From Desmodus rotundus (taxonomy: Eukaryota; Chordata; Mammalia; Chiroptera; Phyllostomidae), in assembly GCF_022682495.2 (NCBI RefSeq), contig NW_026527269.1, positions 372,001-436,000 on the forward strand: 64,000 nt of DNA. The letters run 5' to 3'. Below the pieces are notes generated by a model, which saw only the letters and a list, made by a program, of their open reading frames with translations, did not search any database and had not been told where the DNA came from. The translations under genes and the position numbers were made by a program. Of this stretch, positions 50,065 to 61,700 are shown piece by piece; the first letter of the stretch is position 1; each line of letters opens with the position of its first letter.

Positions 50065-52770
50065 ATGCAGTATCCAAGGCAACCGTATCCTTGGAAACCG
50101 TATCCTAGGAAACCGCTTATCTCAGGAGGCCATTGTGCTCAGAACGCGAACCACAAGATTCTAGATCCTGACACACCGCATTCTAGAATGCAGTATCCAA
50201 GGCAACCGTATCCTTGGAAACCGTATCCCTGGAAACCGCTTATCTCAGGAGGCAATTGCGCTCAGAACCCGCACCAAAAGATTCTAGATCCTGACACACC
50301 GCATTCTAGAATGCAGTAACCAAGGCAACCGTATCCTTGGAAACCGTATCCTAGGAAACCGCTTATCTCAGGAGGCCATTGTGCTCAGAACCCGCACCAG
50401 AAGATTCTAGACCCTGACACACCGCATTCTAGAATGCAGTATCCAAGGCAACCGTATCCTTGGAAACCGTATCCTAGGAAACCGCTTATCTCAGGAGGCC
50501 ATTGTGCTCAGAACCCGCACCACAAGATTCTAGATCCTGACACACCGCATTCTAGAATGCAGTAACCAAGGCAACCGTATCCTTGGAAACCGTATCCTAG
50601 GAAACCGCTTATCTCAGGAGGCCATTGTGCTCAGAACCCGCACCACAAGATTCCAGATCCTGACACACCGTATTCTAGAATGCAGTATCCAAGGCAACCG
50701 TATCTTTGGAAACCTTATCCTAGGAAACCGCTTATCACCGGAGGCCATTGTGCTCAGAACCCGCATCACAAGATTCTAGATCCTGACACACCGCATTCTA
50801 GAATGCAGTATCCAAGGCAACCGTATCCTTGGAAACCGTATCCTAGGAAACCGCTTATCTCAGGAGGCCATTGTGCTCAGAAACCGCACCACAGGATTCT
50901 AGATCCTGACACACCGCATTCTAGAATGCAGTAACCAAGGCAACCGTATCCTTGGAAACCGTATCCTAGGAAACCGCTTATCTCAGGAGGCCATTGTGCT
51001 CAGAACCCGCACCACAAGATTCTAGATCCTGACACACCGCATTCTAGAAGGCAGTATCCAAGGCAACCGTATCCTTGGAAACCTTATCCTAGGAAACCGC
51101 TTATCTCAGGAGGCCATTGTGCTCAGAACGCGAACCACAAGATTCTAGATCCTGACACACCGCATTCTAGAATGCAGTATCCAAGGCAACCGTATCCTTG
51201 GAAACCGTATCCCTGGAAACCGCTTATCTCAGGAGGCAATTGCGCTCAGAACCCGCACCAAAAGATTCTAGATCCTGACACACCGCATTCTAGAATGCAG
51301 TAACCAAGGCAACCGTATCCTTGGAAACCGTATCCTAGGAAACCGCTTATCTCAGGAGGCCATTGTGCTCAGAACCCGCACCAGAAGATTCTAGACCCTG
51401 ACACACCGCATTCTAGAATGCAGTATCCAAGGCAACCGTATCCTTGGAAACCGTATCCTATGAAACCGCTTATCTCAGGAGGCCATTGTGCTCAGAACCC
51501 GCACCACAAGATTCTAGATCCTGACACACCGCATTCTAGAATGCAGTAACCAAGGCAACCGTATCCTTGGAAACCGTATCCTAGGAAACCGCTTATCTCA
51601 GGAGGCCATTGTGCTCAGAACCCGCACCACAAGATTCCAGATCCTGACACACCGTATTCTAGAATGCAGTATCCAAGGCAACCGTATCTTTGGAAACCTT
51701 ATCCTAGGAAACCGCTTATCTCCGGAGGCCATTGTGCTCAGAACCCGCACCACAAGATTCTAGATCCTGACACACCGCATTCTAGAATGCAGTATCCAAG
51801 GCAACCGTATCCTTGGAAACCTTATCCTAGGAAACCGCTTATCTCAGGAGGCCATTGTGCTCAGAACCCGCACCACAAGATTCTAGATCCTGACACACCG
51901 CATTCTAGAATGCAGTATCCAAGGCAACCGTATCCTTGGAAACCGTATCCTAGAAAACCACTTATCTCAGGAGGCCATTGTGCTCAGAACCCGCACCACA
52001 AGATTCTAGATCCTGACACACCGCATTCTAGAATGCAGTATCCAAGGCAACCGTATCCTTGGAAACCGTATCCTAGGAAACCGCTTATCTCAGGAGGCCA
52101 TTGTGCTCAGAAACCGCACCACAAGATTCTAGATCCTGACACACCGCATTCTAGAATGCAGTAACCAAGGCAACCGTATCCTTGGAAACCGTATCCTAGG
52201 AAACCGCTTATCTCAGGAGGCCATTGTGCTCAGAACCCGCACCACAAGATTCTAGATCCTGACACACCGCATTCTAGAATGCAGTATCCAAGGCAACCGT
52301 ATCCTTGGAAACCTAATCCTAGGAAACCGCTTATCTCAGGAGGCCATTGTGCTCAGAACGCGAACCACAAGATTCTAGATCCTGACACACCGCATTCTAG
52401 AATGCAGTATCCAAGGGAACCGTATCCTTGGAAACCGTATCCCTGGAAACCGCTTATCTCAGGAGGCAATTGTGCTCAGAACCCGCACCAAAAGATTCTA
52501 GATCCTGACACACCACATTCTAGAATGCAGTAACCAAGGCAACCGTATCCTTGGAAACCGTATCCTAGGAAACCGCTTATCTCCGGAGGCCATTGTGCTC
52601 AGAACCCGCACCAGAAGATTCTAGACCCTGACACACCGCATTCTAGAATGCAGTATCCAAGGCAACCGTATCCTTGGAAACCGTATCCTAGGAAACCTCT
52701 TATCTCAGGAGGCCATTGTGCTCAGAACCTGCACCACAACATTCTAGATCCTGACACACCACATTCTAGA
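50065..52770 (+). repeat. Canonical array between D copies 2 and 3
   Basis: Begins with the post-D canonical sequence (GCGAACC, then ATCCCTGG with GGCAATTGCGC). A module M piece starts at 51664 and matches 11463-12446 at an offset of 40201 bp. From about 52150 it matches 8145-8760, including the shared CAAGGGAACC near 52413. One monomer starts AGGCAG (about 51049). The last monomer ends with D-type CAACATTCTAG and CACCACATTC, leading into D copy 3. Confidence 0.84.
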
Positions 52771-54487
52771 ATGCAGTATCCAAGGCAAACGTATCCTTGC
52801 AAACCGTATCCTAGGAAACCGCTTATCTCAGGAGGCCATTGTGCTAAGAACCCGCCCCACAAGATTCTATATGCTGACACACCACTTTACAGAATGCCGT
52901 ATCCAAGGCAAATGTATCCTTGGAAACCGTATCCTAGGAAACCACTTACCTCTAGAGAACATTGTGCTCAGAACCCGCACCACAATATTCTAGATCCTGA
53001 CACACCACATCTAGAATGCCTTGTCCAAGGCAACCGTATACTTGGAGACCGTATCCTAGGAAACCGCATATCCCTGGAGAACATTGTACTCAGAACCCGT
53101 CCCACAAGATTCTAGATCCTGATACACCACAACCTGGAATGCCGTATCCAAGGCAAACGTATCGTTGCAAAGGTATCCTAGGAAACCGCGTAACCCTGGA
53201 AACCCTTGTACTCATAACCCCCTCCACAAGATTCTGGATCCTGACAGAACACATTCTTAAACGCAGTATCCAAGGCAACCTTATATTTGGAAACCGTATC
53301 GTAGGAAACCGCTTATCTCTGGCGACCATTATTTTCAGAATCTGTCCCCAAGATTCTAGATCCTGACACTCCACATTCTATAATGGCATATGCAAGGCAT
53401 CCGTATCCTTGGAGACCTTATCCTAGCAAACCGCGTATCCCAGAGACTATTGTGCTAAGAACCCGCACCACAAGATTCTAGATGTTGACACACCACATTC
53501 TCGAACACCGTATCCAAGGCAACCGTATCCTTGGAAACCGAATCCTAGGAAACCGCTTATCTCTGGAGACCATTGTGCTCAGAACCCGCCCCACAAGATT
53601 CTAAATCCTGACACACCACATTCTAGAACTCCGTATCCAAGGCCACCGTATCCTTGGAAACCGTATCCTAGGAAAACGCTTATATCTGGAGGCCATTGTG
53701 CTCAGATCCGGCCGCACAATATTCTAGATCCTGACACACCACATTCTATAATGGCGTATGCAAGGCAACCGTATCCTTGGAGACCGTATCCTAGGAAACT
53801 CCATATCCCAGGAAACTATTGTTCTCAGATCCCGTCCCACAAGACTCTAAATCCTGACACACCACGTTCTCGAACGCCGTATCCAAGACAACCGTATCAT
53901 TGGAAACCGTATTCTTCGAATCTGCTTATTTTTGGAGGCCATTGTGCTCAGAACCGTCCCCACAAGATTCTAGATCCTGACACACCACATTCTAGAACGC
54001 CGTATCTAAGGCAACCCTATCCTTGGAAACCGTATCCTAGGAAACCGCTTATCTCAGGAGGCCATTGTGCTCCGAACCCACACCACAAGATTCTAGATCC
54101 TGACACACCGCATTCTAGAATGCAGTATCCAAGGCAACCGTATCTTTGGAAACCCTATCTTAGGAAACGGCTTATCTTTGGAGACCAATGTGCTCACACC
54201 CATCCAACAAGATCCTAGATCCTGACACGCCACATTCTAGAACGCCGTATCCAAGGCAAACGTATACTTGGAAACCGTATACTAGGAAACCTCTTATCTC
54301 AGGAGGCCATTGTTCTCAGAACCCGCACCACAACATTCTAGATCCTGACACACCACAATCTAGAACGCCATAACCAAGGCAACCGTATCCTTTCAAACCG
54401 TATCCTAAGAAACTGCTTATCTCAGGAGGCCACTGTGCTCAGAACCCGCACCACAAGATTCTAGATCCTGACACACCGCATTCTAGA
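52771..54487 (+). repeat. Divergent relic block D, copy 3
   Basis: Fourteen divergent monomers. From 52894 onward it matches D copy 2 at a constant offset of 4423 bp. Its 5' part (AAACGTATCCTTGC, CGCCCCACAAG) matches D copy 1 from 8883 instead. The D1 monomer at 8760 (GCCATAACC with TTTCAAACC) is absent here, so D3 combines features of D1 and D2. Small private differences include AACCTTATATTTGG near 53278 and CGTATCTTTGG near 54142. Confidence 0.87.
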
Positions 54488-57400
54488 ATGCAGTATCCAA
54501 GGCAACCGTATCCTTGGAAACCGTATCCTAGGAAACCGCTTATCTCAGGAGGCCATTGTGCTCAGAACGCGAACCACAAGATTCTAGATCCTGACACACC
54601 GCATTCTAGAATGCAGTATCCAAGGCAACCGTATCCTTGGAAACCGTATCCCTGGAAACCGCTTATCTCAGGAGGCAATTGCGCTCAGAACCCGCACCAA
54701 AAGATTCTAGATCCTGACACACCGCATTCTAGAATGCAGTAACCAAGGCAACCGTATCCTTGGAAACCGTATCCTAGGAAACCGCTTATCTCAGGAGGCC
54801 ATTGTGCTCAGAACCCGCACCAGAAGATTCTAGACCCTGACACACCGCATTCTAGAATGCAGTATCCAAGGCAACCGTATCCTTGGAAACCGTATCCTAT
54901 GAAACCGCTTATCTCAGGAGGCCATTGTGCTCAGAACCCGCACCACAAGATTCCAGATCCTGACACACCGTATTCTAGAATGCAGTATCCAAGGCAACCG
55001 TATCTTTGGAAACCTTATCCTAGGAAACCGCTTATCTCCGGAGGCCATTGTGCTCAGAACCCGCAACACAAGATTCTAGATCCTGACACACCGCATTCTA
55101 GAATGCAGTATCCAAGGCAACCGTATCCTTGGAAACCTTATCCTAGGAAACCGCTTATCTCAGGAGGCCGTTGTGCTCAGTACCCGCACCACAAGATTCT
55201 AGATTCTGACACACCGCATTCTAGAATGCAGTAACCAAGGCAACCGTATCCTTGGAAACCGTATCCTAGGAAACCGCTTATCTCAGGAGGCTATTGTGCT
55301 CAGAACCCGCACCACAAGATTCTAGATCCTGACACACCGCATTCTAGAATGCAGTAACCAAGGCAACCGTATCCTTGGAAACCGTATCCTAGGAAACCGC
55401 TCTTCTCAGGAGGCCATTGTGCTCAGAACCCGCACCACAAGATTCTAGATCCTGACACACCGCATTCTAGAATGCAGTAACCAAGGCAACCGTGTCCTTG
55501 GAAACCGTATCCTATGAAACCGCTTATCTCAGGAGGCCGTTGTGCTCAGAACCCGCACCACAAGATTCTAGATCCTGACACACCGCATTCTAGAATGCAG
55601 TAACCAAGGCAACCGTATCCTTGGAAACCGTATCCTAGGAAACGGCTTACTCTGGAGGCCATTGTGCTCAGAACCCGCACCACAAGATTCTAGATCCTGA
55701 CACACCGCATTCTAGAATGCAGTATCCAAGGCAACCGTATCCTTGGAAACCGTATCCTAGGAAACCGCTTATCTCAGGAGGCCATTGTGCTCAGAACCCG
55801 CACCACAAGGTTCTAGATCCTGACACACCGCATTCTAGAATGCAGTATCCAAGGCAACCGTATCCTTGGAAACCGTATCCTAGGAAACCGCTTATCTCAG
55901 GAGGCCATTGTGCTCAGAACGCGAACCACAAGATTCTAGATCCTGACACACCGCATTCTAGAATGCAGTAACCAAGGCAACCGTATCCTTGGAAACCGTA
56001 TCCTAGGAAACCGCTTATCTCAGGAGGCCATTGTGCTCAGAACGCGAACCACAAGATTTAGATCCTGACACACCGCATTCTAGAATGCAGTATCCAAGGC
56101 AACCGTATCCTTGGAAACTGTATCCTAGGAAACCGCTTATCTCAGGAGGCCATTGTGCTCAGAACGCGAACCACAAGATTCTAGATCCTGACACACCGCA
56201 TTCTAGAATGCAGTATCCAAGGCAACCGTATCCTTGGAAACCGTATCCTAGGAAACCGCTTATCTCAGGAGGCAATTGCGCTCAGAACCCGCACCACAAG
56301 ATTCTAGATCCTGACACACCGCATTCTAGAATGCAGTAACCAAGGCAACCGTATCCTTGGAAACCGTATCCTAGGAAACCGCTTATCTCAGGAGGCCGAT
56401 GTACTCAGAACCCGCACCACAAGATTCTAGATCCTCACACACCGCATTCTAGACGCCGTATCCAAGGCAACCATATCCTTGGAAACCGTATCATAGGAAC
56501 CGCTTATCTCAGGAGGCCATTGTGCTCAGAACCCGCACCACAAGATTCTATATCCTGACACACCGCATTCTAGAATGCAGTAACCAAGGCACCGTATCCT
56601 TGGAAAACGTATCCTAGGAAACCGCTTATCTCAGGAGGCCGTTGTGCTCAGAACCCGCACCACGAGATTCTAGATCCTGACACACCGCATTCTAGAATGC
56701 AGTAACCAAGGCAACCGTATCCTTGGAAACCGTATCCTAGGAAACCGCTTATCTCAGGAGGCCGTTGTGCTCAGAACCCGCACCACAAGATTCTAGATCC
56801 TGACACACCGCATTCTAGAATGCAGTAACCAAGGCAACCGTATCCTTGGAAACCGTATCCTAGGAAACCGCTTATCTCAGGAGGCCGTTGTGCTCAGAAT
56901 CGGCACCACAAGATTCTAGATCCTGACACACCGCATTCTAGAATGCAGTATCCAAGGCAACCGTATCCTTGGAAACCGTATCCTAGGAAACCGCTTATCT
57001 CAGGAGGCCGTTGTGCTCAGAATCGGCACCACAAGATTCTAGATCCTGACACACCGCATTCTAGAATGCAGTAACCAAGGCAACCGTATCCTTGGAAACC
57101 GTATCCTAGGAAACTGCTTATCTCAGGAGGCCGTTGTGCTCAGAACCCTCACCACAAGATTCTAGATCCTGACACACCGCATTCTAGAATGCAGTAACCA
57201 AGGCACCGTATCCTTGGAAACCGTATCCTAGGAAACGGCTTACCCTGGAGGCCATTGTGCTCAGAACCCGCAACACAAGATTCTAGATCCTGACACACCG
57301 CATTCTAGAATGCAGTATGCAAGGCAACCGTATCCTTGGAAACCGTATCCTAGGAAACCGCTTATATCAGGAGGCCATTGTGCTCAGAACCCGCACCACA

Positions 57401-58167
57401 AGATTCTAGATCCTGACACACAGCATTCTAGAAGGCAGTATCCAAGGCAACCGTATCCTTGGAAACCGTATCCTAGGAAACCGCTTATCTCAGGAAGCCG
57501 TTGTGCTCAGAACCCGCAACACAAGATTCTAGATCCTGACACACCGCATTCCAGAATGCAGTATCCAAGGCAACCGTATCCTTGGAAACCGTATCCTAGG
57601 AAACCGCTTATCTCAGGAGGCCATTGTGCTCAGAACCCGCACCACAAGATTCTAGATCCCGACACACCGCATTCTAGAATGCAGTAACCAAGGCAACCGT
57701 ATCCTTGGAAACCGTATCGTAGGAAACCGCTTATCTCAGGAGGCCGTTGTGCTCAGAACCGGCACCACAAGATTCTAGATCCCGCCACACCGCATTCTAG
57801 AATGCAGTAACCAAGGCAACCGTATCCTTGGAAACCGTATCCTAGGAAACCGCTTATCTCAGGAGGCCATTGTGCTCAGAACCCGCACCACAAGATTCTA
57901 GATCCTGACACACCGCATTCTAGAATGCAGTATCCAAGGCAACCGTATCCTTGGAAACCGTATCCAGGGAACCGCTTATCTGAGGAGGCCATTGTGCTCA
58001 GAACCCGCACCACCAGATTCTAGATCCTGACACACCGCATTCTAGAATGCAGTAACCAAGGCACCGTATCCTTGGAAACCGTATCCTAGGAAACGGCTTA
58101 CCCTGGAGGCCATTGTGCTCAGAACCGGCAACACAAGATTCTAGATCCTGACACACCGCATTCTAGA
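54488..58167 (+). repeat. Canonical array, sister copy of 296-4098
   Basis: Follows 296-4098 variant for variant. The offset is 54192 bp up to about 54900 and 54069 bp from 54980 on, the difference being one whole monomer lost between the counterparts of 665 and 911. It shares AAACTGCTT, TATCGTAGG and AACCGGCAAC with the first copy to the exclusion of the 37.7-kb copy, making it the closest relative of 296-4098. Confidence 0.89.
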
Positions 58168-58776
58168 ATGCAGTATCCAAGGCAACCGTATCCTTGGAAA
58201 CCGTATCCTAGGAAACCGCTTACTCTGGAGACGATTGTGCTCAGAACCCGTCCCACAAGATTCTAGATCCTGTTACACCATATTCTAGAACACCGTATCC
58301 AAGGCAACCGTATCCTTGGAAACCATATCCAAGAAACCACTTATCTCTGGAGACCATTATTTTCAGAATCTGTTCCCAAGATTCTAGATCCTGACACACC
58401 ACATTCTAGAACGCCGTATGCAAGGCAACCGTATTCTTGGAGTCCGTATCCTAGGAAACCGCGTATTCCTGTAGACTATTATTCTCTCAACCCGACCAAC
58501 AATATTCTAGATCCTGACACACCACATTCTAGAACACCGTGTCCACGGCAACTGTATCCTGGAAACCCTATCCTAGGAAACCGCTTACTCTAGAGACCAT
58601 AGAGCTCAGAACCCGTCCCACAAGATGCAAGATCCTGACACACCGCATTCTAGAATGCAGTATCCAAGGCAACCGTATCCTTGGAAACCGTATCCTAGGA
58701 AACCGCTTACTCTAGAGACCATAGAGCTCAGAAACCGTCCCACAAGATGCAAGATCCTGACACACCGCATTCTAGA
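58168..58776 (+). repeat. Divergent relic block E, copy 4
   Basis: Matches block E copy 1 at an offset of 54069 bp with all five divergent monomers and no difference noticed by eye. Confidence 0.88.
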
Positions 58777-61700
58777 ATGCAGTATCCAACGCAACCGTAT
58801 CCTTGGAAACGGTATCCTAGGAAACCGCTTATCTCAGGAGGCCGTTGTGCTCAGAACCCGCACCACAAGATTCTAGATCCTGACACACCGCATTCTAGAA
58901 TGCAGTATCCAAGGCAACCGTATCATTGGAAACCGTATCCTAGGAAACGGCTTACTCTGGAGGCCATTGTGCTCAGAACCCGCAACACAAGATTCCAGAT
59001 CCTGACACACCGTATTCTAGAATGCAGTATCCAAGGCAACCGTATACTTGGATACCTTATCCTAGGAAACCGCTTATCTCAGGTGGCTATTGTGCTCAGA
59101 ACCCGCAGCACAAGATTCTAGATCCTCACACACCGCATTCTAGAATGCAGTAACCAAGGCAACGGTATCCTTGGAAACCGTATCCTAGGAAACGGCTTAC
59201 TCTGGAGGCCATTGTGCTCAGAACCCGCACCACAAGATTCTAGATCCTGACACACCGCATTCTAGAATGCAGTATCCAAGGCAACCGTATCCTTGGAAAC
59301 CGTATCCTAGGAAACCGCTTATCTCAGGAGGCCATTGTGCTCAGAAACCGCACCACAAGATTCTAGATCCTGACACACCGCATTCTAGAATGCAGTAACC
59401 AAGGCAACCGTATCCTTGGAAACCGTATCCTAGGAAACCGCTTATCTCAGGAGGCTATTGTGCTCAGAACCCGCAGCACAAGATTCTAGATCCTCACACA
59501 CCGCATTCTAGAATGCAGTATCCAAGGCAACCATATCCTTCCAACCGTATCCTAGGAAACCGCTTATCTCAGGAAGCCATCGTGCTCAGAACCCGCACCA
59601 CAAGATTCCAAATCCTGACACACCGCATTCTAGAATGCAGTAACCAAGGCAACCGTATCCTTGGAAACCGTATCCTAGGAAACGGCTTACTCTAGAGGCC
59701 ATTGTGCTCAGAACCCGCACCACAAGATTCCAGATCCTGACACACCGTATTCTAGAATGCAGTATCCAAGGCAACCGTATCTTTGGAAACCTTATCCTAG
59801 GAAACCGCTTATCTCCGGAGGCCATTGTGCTCAGAACCCGCACCACAAGATTCTAGATCCTTACACACCGCATTCTAGAATGCAGTATCCAAGGCAACCG
59901 TATCCTTTTAAACCTTATCCTAGGAAACCGCTTATCTCAGGAGGCCATTGTGCTCAGAACCCGCACCACAAGATTCTAGATCCTGACACACCGCATTCTA
60001 GAATGCAGTATCCAAGGCAACCGTATCCTTGGAAACCGTATCCTAGAAAACCACTTATCTCAGGAGGCCATTGTGCTCAGAACCCGCACCACAAGATTCT
60101 AGATCCTGACACACCGCATTCTAGAATGCAGTATCCAAGGCAACCGTATCCTTGGAAACCGTATCCTAGGAAACCGCTTATCTCAGGAGGCCATTGTGCT
60201 CAGAAACCGCACCACAAGATTCTAGATCCTGACACACCGCATTCTAGAATGCAGTAACCAAGGCAACCGTATCCTTGGAAACCGTATCCTAGGAAACCGC
60301 TTATCTCAGGAGGCCATTGTGCTCAGAACCCGCACCACAAGATTCTAGATCCTGACACACCGCATTCTAGAATGCAGTATCCAAGGCAACCGTATCCTTG
60401 GAAACCTTATCCTAGGAAACCGCTTATCTCAGGAGGCCATTGTGCTCAGAACGCGAACCACAAGATTCTAGATCCTGACACACCGCATTCTAGAATGCAG
60501 TATCCAAGGCAACCGTATCCTTGGAAACCGTATCCCTGGAAACCGCTTATCTCAGGAGGCAATTGCGCTCAGAACCCGCACCAAAAGATTCTAGATCCTG
60601 ACACACCGCATTCTAGAATGCAGTAACCAAGGCAACCGTATCCTTGGAAACCGTATCCTAGGAAACCGCTTATCTCAGGAGGCCATTGTGCTCAGAACCC
60701 GCACCAGAAGATTCTAGACCCTGACACACCGCATTCTAGAATGCAGTATCCAAGGCAACCGTATCCTTGGAAACCGTATCCTAGGAAACCGCTTATCTCA
60801 GGAGGCCATTGTGCTCAGAACCCGCACCACAAGATTCTAGATCCTGACACACCGCATTCTAGAATGCAGTAACCAAGGCAACCGTATCCTTGGAAACCGT
60901 ATCCTAGGAAACCGCTTAACTCAGGAGGCCATTGTGCTCAGAACCCGCACCACAAGATTCTAGACCCTGCAACACCGCATTCTAGAATGCAGTATCCAAG
61001 GCAACCGTATCCTTGGAAACCGTATCCTAGGAAACCGCTTATCTCAGGAGGCCATTGTGCTCAGAACCCGCACCACAAGATTCTAGACCCTGACACACCG
61101 CATTCTGGAATGCAGTATCCAATGCAACCGTATCCTTGGAAACCGTATCCTAGGAAACCGCTTATCTCAGGAGGCCATTGTGCTCAGAACCCGCACCACA
61201 AGATTCTAGATCCTGACACACCGCATTCTAGAATGCAGTAACCAAGGCAACCGTATCCTTGGAAACCGTATCCTAGGAAACGGCTTACTCTGGAGGCCAT
61301 TGTGCTCAGAACCCGCACCACAAGGTTCTAGATCCTGACACACCGCATTCTAGAATGCAGTATCCAAGGCAACCGTATCCTTGGAAACCGTATCCTAGGA
61401 AACCGCTTATCTCAGGAGGCCATTGTGCTCAGAACCCGCACCACAAGATTCTAGACCCTGACACACCGCATTCTAGAATGCAGTATCCAACGCAACCGTA
61501 TCCTTGGAAACGGTATCCTAGGAAACCGCTTATCTCAGGAGGCCGTTGTGCTCAGAACCCGCACCACAAGATTCTAGATCCTGACACACCGCATTCTAGA
61601 ATGCAGTATCCAAGGCAACCGTATCATTGGAAACCGTATCCTAGGAAACGGCTTACTCTGGAGGCCATTGTGCTCAGAACCCGCAACACAAGATTCCAGA

